From Planococcus citreus (GTDB lineage: Bacteria; Bacillota; Bacilli; Bacillales_A; Planococcaceae), in NCBI RefSeq assembly GCF_003664125.1, contig NZ_RCCP01000001.1:744001-808000 (forward strand): a DNA stretch of 64,000 nt, read 5' to 3'. A program made the translations under genes and the position numbers. This document shows, in pieces, positions 44,531 to 53,526 of the stretch. Numbering within the stretch: position 1 is the first letter of the stretch; the number at the start of each line of letters is the position of its first letter. The notes beneath the pieces are model-generated. The model made no database searches, was not told the origin of the DNA, and was given only the letters and a program-made list of their open reading frames with translations.

Positions 44531-45625
44531 TCATTTATTAATTTTTTGGTAAATACTAATCAATTTCTGACTTTCTCTTTCCCAATTGTATTCGCCTTCA
44601 ACAGCTCTCCGTCCATTTTCCCCCATTTTTTTTGCAATTTCAGGATTTTCAAATAGGTAATTTATAGCTGAAGATATATCTTTGGGGCTTTCTGGATCTA
44701 CACATATTCCACAGTTATGTCGTTCAATGATACTCCGCCATAAAGGAAAATTAGAACAAATAACTGGAATCCCGGCCGACATATATTCAAACATTTTATT
44801 TGGTTGAGCGTTTATATGATTTGGTTCTGGAAGAAAAGTAACAATTCCTGCCATAGAGGCTGAAAGAAGTTCTTTTACTTCTTCACGACTTATATTTCCT
44901 AAATAGTTGAAAGAACCATGAACATTTAATTTATCCTCTAATTCCTTGGGACTTAAAGGACCAGCAACCTGTATAGTACCATTTATAAAATTTGCAGCTT
45001 CAAGTAACTGGTTCGAGCCTCTTATAGATCCAAGTCCTCCAACATAACAAACTTGTTTCCGCTTAAATCGCTGTTCCTTATCGGACGTCGATTGTAATTC
45101 TTTCAATAACGGATAGTTATTGATATTAGTAGTATTTGAGTTTATACGAATAAAACGTTCAGTAATAAATGGAGTCGCTGTTATAAGATAATCAAATTTT
45201 TTAGCAGAATTGTTTTCATAAATTTCTAATAGATTTGCCAACGGCTTTCTAATTAAAGGGGTAATCCACTTTTTAGAAAGTAGTGCTCTGGGCAAATCCT
45301 CATGTATATCATAGATAATTGTTTTGCCTTTCCTTTTAAGTTTAAGACCTATCGGAATAAGTTCAGAATCGTGAAAATGGTATACATCTGCATTTATATC
45401 AAGTGCTTTCATATAAACTGAATTCACAGTTGTAGTCATTCGATGAATTCTATTCCCACTCCCTTTACTTATTCCATGTATAAAAACATCCTTTACTTTA
45501 GTATCTTCTATTCCAGGAACAATATAATGGACTTCAAAACCTGTCTGCGCAAGTGAAGTACATTCTTTTATAAAAATTCTTATATCAAAAGGTGAGTGGA
45601 CTGATGTCATATGACAAATTTTCAT
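44531..45625 (-). CDS. GT4 glycosyltransferase, capsule locus
   Basis: 364 residues from ATG 45625 (TTAGGAG upstream). The GT-B fold has an N-terminal KICHMTSVHSPFDIRIFIKE, a central YHFHDSELIPIG, and a C-terminal donor domain with VCYVGGLGSIRGSNQLLEA and the E-x7-E motif EYMSAGIPVICSNFPLWRSI. It adds one sugar of the capsule repeat unit. It lies 15 bases upstream of the aminotransferase gene and is AT-rich like its neighbours. Confidence 0.88.
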   Translation of the reverse strand: MKICHMTSVHSPFDIRIFIKECTSLAQTGFEVHYIVPGIEDTKVKDVFIHGISKGSGNRIHRMTTTVNSVYMKALDINADVYHFHDSELIPIGLKLKRKGKTIIYDIHEDLPRALLSKKWITPLIRKPLANLLEIYENNSAKKFDYLITATPFITERFIRINSNTTNINNYPLLKELQSTSDKEQRFKRKQVCYVGGLGSIRGSNQLLEAANFINGTIQVAGPLSPKELEDKLNVHGSFNYLGNISREEVKELLSASMAGIVTFLPEPNHINAQPNKMFEYMSAGIPVICSNFPLWRSIIERHNCGICVDPESPKDISSAINYLFENPEIAKKMGENGRRAVEGEYNWERESQKLISIYQKINK

Positions 45626-45714
45626 TAATGTACTCCTAACTTCAAATTTTTCTAACACTCTACTAGTAAAATGCTCCTAAATTATCATGTTTATAAAAAT
45701 TTGCACTTAATTGA

Positions 45715-46911
45715 TTACTTTTTTTTTGAATAATTTGTAAAATAAAGCGCTAATTGAAAAACAAAATTGAAAACACTTGAAAATAAAACTGCTGTTGTAA
45801 AACCAATTAAGCCATATTTTGTAGTTAGTAAATATGTAAGTAAGAGAAAGAATATTAAATTTGAAATGCTCATGTAAATTTGCCATTTCATCTTATTATA
45901 TCTTAAGTTAAAGGGTTGAAATACTGATGAAAAAATTGCAACTATAGCTGTAGCTGAAGTAATATATATTAAATTCAAAGATTCTTCAGCCCATAAAGGA
46001 TAAAAGAAATTCAAAAAGAAAGGACTTATATAAATGGTTAAAAAGTAACCAGCTATACCAATTGTTAGAATTACTGATAAAGCTTTAATAAAGACCTTAT
46101 GATTTATTTCTTCAATTTTAACTAAATAACTTAAAATCACATTATTTATAGGACCAAAAGCAAGTGAAACAATTTTCCCTACTATACTGGCTGCGTAGTA
46201 TATTGATACATTTTTGGGGCCAAGTATCGGTAAAAGTATAATTTTATCAGCGTAATTTAAAAAGTTTTTGAGAAGCCCCGCCCCATAGAGTATTGTGAAT
46301 TCTATAAGTGTATATTTAAATTGTTTTGTTTTTTTAATTGGCTCAGATAGCAAAGATGTAGTTAAGATAATGTAAACTATGCTTGCGAGTAAACCACACA
46401 AATAAATGATCTCCCAATAATTTAAAGAGAAAAAAAATATAGTCCCTAAACCATATCCTATACTTAATAATAAATTATTTAATAGTATGCCTTTAAAATT
46501 TAAAGTAATCCTATAACTTACTAATAAGTATTCTTTCAGTACGGATAATACTACAATCAAAACTAATAGTATGATATTAAATATATTTAAATCGTTAATA
46601 TAAAAAATTGAAATAAGTATAACTAATAAGGCACTAAAGATAGAAGAGCCAATAAGTAAATAATTAAAATCCCCAACAAGACCTTTTTGGAGATAAAAGT
46701 CATTTTTTAATAACCTAATATTATTCAAAACATTTCCTAAAGGATGGCCAATAACTGTAATTACACTTATTACAGTTATCACCACTCCGAATTTATCAGA
46801 ACCTGTCTGATTGGCAACTATAGGCAGAGATACTAATTGTAAAACTAATAAGGGTAAGGTAGTAGAAAATATATTTAGTAAAGAATCAATTAAGAATTTT
46901 TTTTTATTCAT
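45715..46911 (-). CDS. Wzx-like oligosaccharide flippase, capsule locus
   Basis: 398 residues, about 12 transmembrane helices, very AT-rich. Its N-terminus IFSTTLPLLVLQLVSLPIVA followed by SDKFGVVI and the middle FLNYADKIILLPILGPKNVS fit the polysaccharide-transport (PST/Wzx) family of the MOP superfamily. It moves the undecaprenyl-linked repeat unit to the outer face for the Wzy-like polymerase. It is unrelated in sequence to the MurJ-type flippase of the first exopolysaccharide operon. Confidence 0.85.
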   Translation of the reverse strand: MNKKKFLIDSLLNIFSTTLPLLVLQLVSLPIVANQTGSDKFGVVITVISVITVIGHPLGNVLNNIRLLKNDFYLQKGLVGDFNYLLIGSSIFSALLVILISIFYINDLNIFNIILLVLIVVLSVLKEYLLVSYRITLNFKGILLNNLLLSIGYGLGTIFFFSLNYWEIIYLCGLLASIVYIILTTSLLSEPIKKTKQFKYTLIEFTILYGAGLLKNFLNYADKIILLPILGPKNVSIYYAASIVGKIVSLAFGPINNVILSYLVKIEEINHKVFIKALSVILTIGIAGYFLTIYISPFFLNFFYPLWAEESLNLIYITSATAIVAIFSSVFQPFNLRYNKMKWQIYMSISNLIFFLLLTYLLTTKYGLIGFTTAVLFSSVFNFVFQLALYFTNYSKKK

Positions 46912-47164
46912 TATACAAACCTTCTATCAAAAAATACAAAGATGTGAATAAGGATTAATGAAAAAATAGCGGAATTTAAAATAATCACTCCTTACCTTAT
47001 TCATACTTACAAAAGCAAAAATAAAGAAAATTTTACACCTACTCTTAAAGAAAACTACTTAAATTCTTTTTTAGCTTGACCCATACTTCATATATCAATA
47101 AAACAAGTATTGAAATACCAAAAATCAAAACTAATATGATTTCTATATTATTTCTTTATGCATT
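46912..47164. other. AT-rich gap inside the capsule locus with a short frame remnant
   Basis: No intact gene. A minus-strand frame ending at 47045 encodes a hydrophobic stretch (IEIILVLIFGISILVLLIYE followed by VWVKLKK) without a start codon or RBS, possibly the tail of a lost membrane protein. The transcript from the promoter at 47165-47194 would pass through it. Confidence 0.4.
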
Positions 47165-47194
47165 TTTATACAGTTTTCTATTTGAAACGGTCAA
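47165..47194 (-). promoter_or_regulatory. Internal promoter within the capsule locus
   Basis: Minus strand -35 TTGACC (47189-47194), 18-base spacer, -10 TATAAA (47165-47170), just downstream of the wbpA-like stop codon. It would drive the flippase-to-polymerase half of the locus independently. Confidence 0.5.
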
Positions 47195-47216
47195 CCCTTT
47201 ATCAATAATAATTTAA

Positions 47217-48545
47217 TTAGATTTTAAAATACAGCTCATTACTTACATTTGTATTTCTAGTATCTAATATTGCTTTACTAAATTTACTAATTTTTTCATA
47301 ATCAAAATTGCTATGATTTGTCGTTATCAAGACGAGATCTGCCTCTTGTATTGTTTCATCTTTCAAATCAATAGTATGAATAATTTCTCCTTCTAATTTA
47401 AATTTAGCCACAAATGGGTCAACTACACTCCAATTTGAACCTGCCAAAGATAAACGATTTAAAATTGGTAATACTGGAGATTCCCTGTAGTCATCTATAT
47501 TTTTTTTATAGGCAACGCCCAAAACTAAAATTTTCGATCCATTTAAAGCTTTGCCTTGTTTATTTAAAATTTCGGCACAACGCTGTACAACAAAATCTGG
47601 CATACTATCATTAATTTCTCCAGCAGTTTCGATTAATTTAGTATGGTAATTATATTCTCTTGCTTTCCAAGTTAGGTACCATGGATCGATTGGAATACAG
47701 TGCCCTCCGAGGCCTGGTCCGGGATAAAAGGGCATGAATCCATATGGTTTCGTTGCTGCAGCATCAATAACTTCCCAAACATCAATACCCATCTTATGAC
47801 ATAAAATAGCCATTTCATTTGCTAAAGCCACATTAATATTTCTAAAAGTGTTTTCGAGTAGTTTTTCCATTTCTGCTACAGCAGGACTTGAAACTTCATG
47901 TACATCTCCATCCAAAACTGCTCTGTACATTGCAGCAGCCACTTTTGTACAACTTTCAGTTATTCCTCCCACTACTTTAGGAGTATTTTTTGTATTAAAG
48001 TCTTTATTGCCTGGATCTACGCGTTCTGGTGAATATGCCAAAAAGAAATCTTCTCCACATACCATTCCTGACTCCTCTAATATTGGCTTAATTAGCTCTT
48101 CTGTAGTGCCTGGGTAGGTCGTGCTCTCTAAGACGATTAGTGTTCCTTTAGTGAAATTAGCAGCTATTGCTTTAGCTGAACTTTCAACATATGCCATATT
48201 GGGTTGTTTATAAACATCTAGAGGGGTTGGAACACATATTGCTACTGCATCTACGTCTTTTATAAAAGAATAGTCAGAGGTAGCTTTCAATTTCCCTGAA
48301 GATACTAATGATTCAAGGTCAGTTGGCAATACATCCCCAATGTAATTTATACCATCATTTACATTTTTCACCTTATCCTCTTGAACATCAAAGCCAATTA
48401 CATTAAAACCGGCTTTGGCTTTTTCTACAGCTAAAGGTAAACCGACATAACCTAACCCTACAACACCAATTGTTGCATTTTTTGTATTTAACTTTTTAAC
48501 GAGTTCATTTTCTAGTCGTTCTATTGTATTTATTTTCATTTTCAA
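47217..48545 (-). CDS. UDP-N-acetylglucosamine 6-dehydrogenase, WbpA-like
   Basis: 442 residues. NAD-binding GVVGLGYVGLPLAV (28-40), AICVPTPLD (near 102-110), VLESTTYPGTTEE (138-150), AYSPERVDPG (170-179), and the catalytic cysteine C283 in GPGLGGHCIPIDPWYLTWKA. It oxidises C6 of a UDP-hexose by two NAD-dependent steps. The FFLAYSPERVDPGN and GGHCIPIDPWYLTWKARE forms are those of WbpA/WbpO-type enzymes acting on UDP-GlcNAc or UDP-GalNAc rather than UDP-glucose. It is followed by the WbpB-like gene upstream in the same operon, giving the first step of a diacetamido-uronic acid. Confidence 0.9.
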   Translation of the reverse strand: MKMKINTIERLENELVKKLNTKNATIGVVGLGYVGLPLAVEKAKAGFNVIGFDVQEDKVKNVNDGINYIGDVLPTDLESLVSSGKLKATSDYSFIKDVDAVAICVPTPLDVYKQPNMAYVESSAKAIAANFTKGTLIVLESTTYPGTTEELIKPILEESGMVCGEDFFLAYSPERVDPGNKDFNTKNTPKVVGGITESCTKVAAAMYRAVLDGDVHEVSSPAVAEMEKLLENTFRNINVALANEMAILCHKMGIDVWEVIDAAATKPYGFMPFYPGPGLGGHCIPIDPWYLTWKAREYNYHTKLIETAGEINDSMPDFVVQRCAEILNKQGKALNGSKILVLGVAYKKNIDDYRESPVLPILNRLSLAGSNWSVVDPFVAKFKLEGEIIHTIDLKDETIQEADLVLITTNHSNFDYEKISKFSKAILDTRNTNVSNELYFKI

Positions 48546-48561
48546 ACCCCTTATCTAATTT

Positions 48562-49572
48562 TTATAAACTTACAATTTCTTTTGATTCAGCTGATTTATA
48601 AAAAGCCAATACTAGTTCTAATGCTTGTTTACCATCTTGTCCTGTAACAGAAGGTTTTTTATTATTTTCTATAGCTAATATCATTTCTTCAATAATTCTT
48701 TGATGACCTGGAGGCCCCCAAGGATCTTTTTCAACTTTACTTATTATCCTACTAATTTCAGTCTCATCTAAATCTTTAACTTCTAGCTTTTCGAAAAAGA
48801 GAGCGTTTGTTCCCCCGATTTTAATTGTTCCTTTTTCACCAAAAATAGTTATAGACTCTTCAAAGTTTTTCGGATAAACAGTTGTTGATGCTTGAACATT
48901 TGCCAATGCGCCATTTTCAAATCTTATAATTCCGGTAGATACATCTTCGGCTTCAATATCCCTTAATCTAGTAGCCTCCATACTGAATATTTCTTTCGGC
49001 TTTCCCATAAACCAAAGGAGTAAATCTAAATTGTGAATAGCTTGGTTCATTAATACTCCACCGTCATGCGCTTTCGTTCCTCTCCACGAAGCTTGATCGT
49101 AATATTCTTGTCCACGATTCCAATTCACAAGACAATTTGCGTGGCTAATTTTTCCTAGTAAATCTTCATTAAGAATTTTTTTAACTTCTTGTACTACTGT
49201 TCTGAATCTATTTGGATGCACAATCGTCAATTTAACATTATTTGATTCAGCAGCATTAATAATGCGATTTGTTTCTCTAATTGTCATTGCAATTGGTTTT
49301 TCTAATACAATATGTTTTTTGGCTACAGCCACTTCTTCTGCAACAGCAGCATGAAATCCGCTAGGCGTACAAATGCAAACAATATCAATTCTGCTGTCTT
49401 TTAGCATTTCAATAGAATCTACGTAGGCTGTTGCATTATAGTTTTCAACATAAAAATCCATCGCATCCGGGTACTTATCACAAACAGCTATCAATTTTGC
49501 GTTAGGTATATTCTCAATTGCTTGTGCATGTTTTTTAGCTATAAATCCGCATCCTATTATTGCAAAGTTCAT
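48562..49572 (-). CDS. Gfo/Idh/MocA oxidoreductase, WbpB-like
   Basis: 336 residues. N-terminal Rossmann motif AIIGCGFIAKKHAQAI, the catalytic-lysine motif VLEKPIAMTIRE, and ASWRGTKAHDGGVLMNQAIH with the active-site Asp/His region. In Pseudomonas the equivalent WbpB oxidises C3 of UDP-GlcNAcA to the 3-keto sugar for WbpE. The gene is 17 bases upstream of wbpA-like, so the two are cotranscribed. The family is certain and the specific substrate is from context. Confidence 0.87.
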   Translation of the reverse strand: MNFAIIGCGFIAKKHAQAIENIPNAKLIAVCDKYPDAMDFYVENYNATAYVDSIEMLKDSRIDIVCICTPSGFHAAVAEEVAVAKKHIVLEKPIAMTIRETNRIINAAESNNVKLTIVHPNRFRTVVQEVKKILNEDLLGKISHANCLVNWNRGQEYYDQASWRGTKAHDGGVLMNQAIHNLDLLLWFMGKPKEIFSMEATRLRDIEAEDVSTGIIRFENGALANVQASTTVYPKNFEESITIFGEKGTIKIGGTNALFFEKLEVKDLDETEISRIISKVEKDPWGPPGHQRIIEEMILAIENNKKPSVTGQDGKQALELVLAFYKSAESKEIVSL

Positions 49573-49664
49573 TTAAATTTCTCTTCTTTCTTTTTATAGT
49601 TATTTTTATTGACAAGATAAACACATAAATTACTCTTCTATGTAGGTTGAAGATAGACATAAAG

Positions 49665-50915
49665 TCATTGCAATAAAACTTTCTCTAATTTTTCTGATAA
49701 AATGTTTACACCATGAACTTTTTCAATATAATTTCTTGCATTTTGATCTATTTCTATAAGTTCTTCTTTTGACTTTTGATAGACATTAATGATTGTATTT
49801 GCAAGTAAATCCGCATCATTAGGTTCTATAACATACCCTCCCTTTGAAAGGTCGACTGCGTTGTTTAAGTGAGAAAATCCGAATATTGTACATCCCCCCG
49901 AATATAGATATTCATTTATTTTATTTTTAGATATTCCATACGCGAAAGCGTCTTTATTATTAAGAGATAGAGCCCCTAACTTAATTTGAGATTTTCTTAA
50001 TAAGGTGGGTATTGCTTCTTTATTTATACGCGATCCTACATATACGTTAAAAAGCTGGTTATCTCTTACATAATCTGACATTTCTTCTTTTTCGCTTCCA
50101 TTTCCTACAAATACAAATTTTACAGGTATGGATTTATCTTGTAAAATCTTTGCAGCTTTTAACATTGTTAATACGCCTTCATAACTTTTGTAATACCCAG
50201 TAAATGTACAAACAAAAGAATCATTTATGAAGTTTGTAATTTCTTCAGGAATTAGTTTTACTTTTGAGACGCTATATTCGTCAAATCTTTTACAATCCAT
50301 AGGTTGTCCTATCCAAACAACTTTTTCCTTAGAAAACCCTAACTTATCGCAGATATATCGTTCTGCAAATGGCAACGAAACTATTATTTTATCAGCATTT
50401 TTGTATGCCCATTTTTCTAACATCGAGAAAAAAATTACTATTGGATGATATCTTGAAAATGTACCTGCCTGAATAAAAAAATCTGGCCAAAAATCCCGTA
50501 CTTCAATGAAAAATTTCACCTTGTATTTTTTTGCACAATTATACGCTGCAATCCAAGTAAGTGGATGAACAGAACAACCCATTACTGAGTCTGGTTCTCC
50601 CAGTGCTTTTGCAATATTATCTCGATACTTTCTAACCATTCGGACAAAAGAAGCCATATTAAGGAACCTTTTGGGGCTGTTTTCAGTATATTCAGGTGTA
50701 GTACGCAGATAAACAAAATGTGCATTTTCAGATATTTCCACTATTTTATAATCTTCGTCAAAAATATTTTTTTTGGAAAAATGGGAATAAGAAGAAGCTA
50801 TTACAACTACCCTTTTCCCACGTTTAGCCAATTCTTTGGCAAAGTCATAGTGTCTTGTAATACCACCATACTTAGGTTCTGAGGCGTGATGATCTAATAT
50901 CCATATTGTTTTCAT
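49665..50915 (-). CDS. GT4 glycosyltransferase, WbuB-like
   Basis: 416 residues. N-terminal WILDHHASEPKYGGITRHYD and FAKELAKRGKRVVVIAS, then FFIEVRDFWPDFFIQAGTF and EKWAYKNADKIIVSLPFAER, match the WbuB-type family that transfers N-acetyl-fucosamine or related 6-deoxy-aminosugars. The donor domain has FTGYYKSYEGVLTMLKAA and LYSGGCTIFGF. It is a probable transferase of the second sugar of the repeat unit. The gap of about 250 bases upstream of its start is AT-rich and may hold a promoter. Confidence 0.82.
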   Translation of the reverse strand: MKTIWILDHHASEPKYGGITRHYDFAKELAKRGKRVVVIASSYSHFSKKNIFDEDYKIVEISENAHFVYLRTTPEYTENSPKRFLNMASFVRMVRKYRDNIAKALGEPDSVMGCSVHPLTWIAAYNCAKKYKVKFFIEVRDFWPDFFIQAGTFSRYHPIVIFFSMLEKWAYKNADKIIVSLPFAERYICDKLGFSKEKVVWIGQPMDCKRFDEYSVSKVKLIPEEITNFINDSFVCTFTGYYKSYEGVLTMLKAAKILQDKSIPVKFVFVGNGSEKEEMSDYVRDNQLFNVYVGSRINKEAIPTLLRKSQIKLGALSLNNKDAFAYGISKNKINEYLYSGGCTIFGFSHLNNAVDLSKGGYVIEPNDADLLANTIINVYQKSKEELIEIDQNARNYIEKVHGVNILSEKLEKVLLQ

Positions 50916-51169
50916 AATATACTCCTCAAGGTCGTTATAATAATAATGATTATCGATAAAAAACAGACTATCCCGCTTCGTTCAGTTGTATAAAATATAA
51001 TCTTTATAATTTTTGAACTTAAAGTAGTTACTCTTTATAAGTTTGATGAAATATGTTTAAGCCCACTTAAATAAATTTACTTACTAGAACAATAGATTTA
51101 AAGATACTAAGAGCATCTTTTTTAAAAATTATTACAACTTATATATTTTTCTTGCCTTTCTTATAAGTT

Positions 51170-52030
51170 CTATTTACTATCTTCAATTGATTCTCTAAAA
51201 TCTTTTATCCTGTATTCATTTTTATATTCCGACAAACTCTGCTTGTACACAAGATTACCAAATATTTTATTGGTAATCTTTACATATTTCCCCACACCCA
51301 CAACGAATGGATTAAAAATTTTAGTTAACTTTATTTTCTTTCCCTGTACCTCCGCTATCACTTTAACCATTTCACTTGTTTTTACATATTCAGCATTTTG
51401 TGGAAAGAAAATCCCTTTTTCTTCATTATCAATTAAAAGTCGTATGAATTCACACAGATTATCGATGTGTAACATACTGCGTTCGTTGTTTACTTCAGGA
51501 AACACCGGTAATTTTGAAGCAACTTTAACTAATTTTCGATAGTTTCCTTTTGATTCTTTTCCATAAATCATTGGAGGTCTAATTATTACTACTTTAAAAT
51601 CATCGTTTTCTAGAGGCAAAATCCCTTTTTCTGCCTGTAATTTGCTATTGCCGTAAAAATTAGCTGGTGTTGGAATTGTATTTTCATCAATTATTCTAGG
51701 TTGATTTATTTTACTAGAATCGCCATAAACGATAATACTACTAAGAAAAATAAACTGTTTTACTTTATCATCTTTTGATTTTTTTGCTGCTTCAATTGTT
51801 AGATCTCTATTAATTTTATAATACAAGTCTTCCATTTCAGGCTTTGCTTCTACATGAGCGATTCCAACAGTATGAAGAACTGTATCGTAGCCAGCAAAAG
51901 ATACTTCTTTCCACTGATTATCTCGCAAGCTAATTGTGTCTACTGAATATATTACTGGATGCTTAGATAACCAAGCTTTCAATGAAGAGCCTACATAACT
52001 GTTCTCCCCTGTTATAAGTATTTTCTTCAT
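51170..52030 (-). CDS. NAD-dependent epimerase/dehydratase-family 4-ketosugar reductase
   Basis: 286 residues. The Rossmann start KILITGENSYVGSSLKAWL and the active-site pair Y-x3-K in PANFYGNSKLQAEKG, with IIRPPMIYGKESKGNYRKLV as substrate loop. Members lying beside a phosphoglycosyltransferase and a WbpM-type dehydratase usually reduce UDP-4-keto-6-deoxy-GlcNAc to UDP-QuiNAc or UDP-FucNAc (WbpV/WbpK/WreQ-like). It would supply the sugar loaded by the gene immediately downstream of its start. The stereochemistry cannot be predicted by eye. Confidence 0.8.
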   Translation of the reverse strand: MKKILITGENSYVGSSLKAWLSKHPVIYSVDTISLRDNQWKEVSFAGYDTVLHTVGIAHVEAKPEMEDLYYKINRDLTIEAAKKSKDDKVKQFIFLSSIIVYGDSSKINQPRIIDENTIPTPANFYGNSKLQAEKGILPLENDDFKVVIIRPPMIYGKESKGNYRKLVKVASKLPVFPEVNNERSMLHIDNLCEFIRLLIDNEEKGIFFPQNAEYVKTSEMVKVIAEVQGKKIKLTKIFNPFVVGVGKYVKITNKIFGNLVYKQSLSEYKNEYRIKDFRESIEDSK

Positions 52031-52044
52031 TACTTAACCACCTC

Positions 52045-52674
52045 TCAGATATTATTCTCTTTCACTGCTACTTTTATATTAACTAAAGAGTTATTGATAT
52101 ATTTATCTTCACCAAATAAAATCACACCAATTGTCCGGAAAATAATTTTAACATCTAACCATATATTGAAATTTTCTGCATAATATATATCGTATTTATA
52201 TCTATCTTGTAAAGTGATGTAAATATTCCCACTTACTTGTGCTAAACCTGTCATTCCAGGAACTATGTCCAATCTTTTAGAGATTTCATCTGTATAAGCA
52301 TCAAGGGAGGCTAGTCGTTCTGGTCTCGGCCCTACCAGACTCATTTCTCCTTTAAGAACATTAAAAATTTGAGGCAGCTCATCAACTTTAAATCTTCTCA
52401 AGTACTTTCCAATAGTAGTAATTCTATTGTCATTCAATAACACTTCTTTACCGGTAATCATTTTTTCAGAACCAGGCTTCATAGTCCTGAACTTATACAC
52501 TTCAAAAATTTCTCCGTGGAGTCCTGGACGCTGTTGTTTAAAATATACCGGTCCTTCTGATGAAATCTTTATCAATAAAGACACTAGTAAAAAAAATGGA
52601 GATAAGATAATTGCCAATATTAATGAGACGCAAAAATCGAAAATTCTTTTAATTAATAATTGAAAATTACGCAT
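52045..52674 (-). CDS. Initiating phosphoglycosyltransferase, capsule locus
   Basis: 209 residues. Re-entrant helix FCVSLILAIILSPFFLLVSL, substrate-binding GPVYFKQQRPG, VYKFRTMKPGSEK, and the catalytic dyad in RRFKVDELPQIFNVLKGEMS, then LVGPRPERLA. It places the first sugar-1-phosphate on undecaprenyl phosphate. PglC-type small enzymes of this length prefer 6-deoxy-diacetamido or QuiNAc-type sugars, which fits the WbpM-like dehydratase and the reductase next door. Confidence 0.9.
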   Translation of the reverse strand: MRNFQLLIKRIFDFCVSLILAIILSPFFLLVSLLIKISSEGPVYFKQQRPGLHGEIFEVYKFRTMKPGSEKMITGKEVLLNDNRITTIGKYLRRFKVDELPQIFNVLKGEMSLVGPRPERLASLDAYTDEISKRLDIVPGMTGLAQVSGNIYITLQDRYKYDIYYAENFNIWLDVKIIFRTIGVILFGEDKYINNSLVNIKVAVKENNI

Positions 52675-52737
52675 TGTGCATTACTTCCTCTACTTTATAA
52701 ACTAAGGGAATTAGGTAACCGTCTTTTAATGGTAAAA

Positions 52738-53508
52738 CTAGTTCATTCTCATTTTTTTTTTTGCACACTTTGCTTCCCATATCCGGTAAGTCTGGCCCTC
52801 AAATATATAATAACTACCTGGGTAAGGGGTTGTTACCGCTCTAACTAATAGGTCAGCCTCTTTCATAGAATTAGAAGCAGTTATCTCTCCATCTTCTGGC
52901 TTTCTTCCTTCCCAGTAAGTCGCAAGCGCTTCATCTTGCTCTTTTGTTTTCAAGTTATCTTCTATAATTAATCGCCAAACTTGCTCCATCAATTTAACAT
53001 GAGATTCATTTACTTTCTTGTACAAAGTTGTTGCATTTTCTGTAGGAGATATAGAAATCTCAACAGTATCAATGATAGGTCCTGTATCTACACCTTCATT
53101 AATCTTAAAAGCAGTAACACCTGTTTTATTAAGTTCTTTTAAGATTGTCCAAGGAACTGCCGCTCTTCCTCTTCCTTGAGGCAACAAGGTCGGATGCATA
53201 CCAATACATCCATGTATTGGCGTATCCAATAACTCTTTTTTTGCAATTTGAGACCAACCGATAATAAACAGCAAGTCTATTTCTTTAATCTTTAGTTCGA
53301 AAAGTACTTCTTTATCATTAATATTATTGATTTTTAATAAAGGAACTTGATGTCTAGAAGAAAAGTCATCTAAATAAACTCTTCCGGATTTTTTCTTTGC
53401 CTTATCATCCTTTAGCGTAATTAAAAGATCCAGTTTTCCGTCAAGACGGTAGATTTCTTCAATACAACTCATTCCTAGCTCTACACATGTAGCAAATGCT
53501 ATTTTCAT
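52738..53508 (-). CDS. Formyltransferase-family enzyme, probable sugar N-formyltransferase
   Basis: 256 residues. The N10-formyl-THF-dependent fold shows KIAFATCVELGMSCIEEIY, then LLFIIGWSQIAKKELLDTP, GCIGMHPTLLPQGRGRAAVP with the catalytic His, and TGVTAFKINEGVDTGPIIDT with the catalytic Asp. It is too short for a methionyl-tRNA formyltransferase and lies in a glycan operon directly after a PIG-L deacetylase. The likely role is to put a formyl group on the amino group exposed by that deacetylase. The acceptor could be a UDP-sugar or a lipid-linked sugar. Confidence 0.8.
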   Translation of the reverse strand: MKIAFATCVELGMSCIEEIYRLDGKLDLLITLKDDKAKKKSGRVYLDDFSSRHQVPLLKINNINDKEVLFELKIKEIDLLFIIGWSQIAKKELLDTPIHGCIGMHPTLLPQGRGRAAVPWTILKELNKTGVTAFKINEGVDTGPIIDTVEISISPTENATTLYKKVNESHVKLMEQVWRLIIEDNLKTKEQDEALATYWEGRKPEDGEITASNSMKEADLLVRAVTTPYPGSYYIFEGQTYRIWEAKCAKKKMRMN

Positions 53509-53526
53509 AGTTTATGCTCTCCTCTA

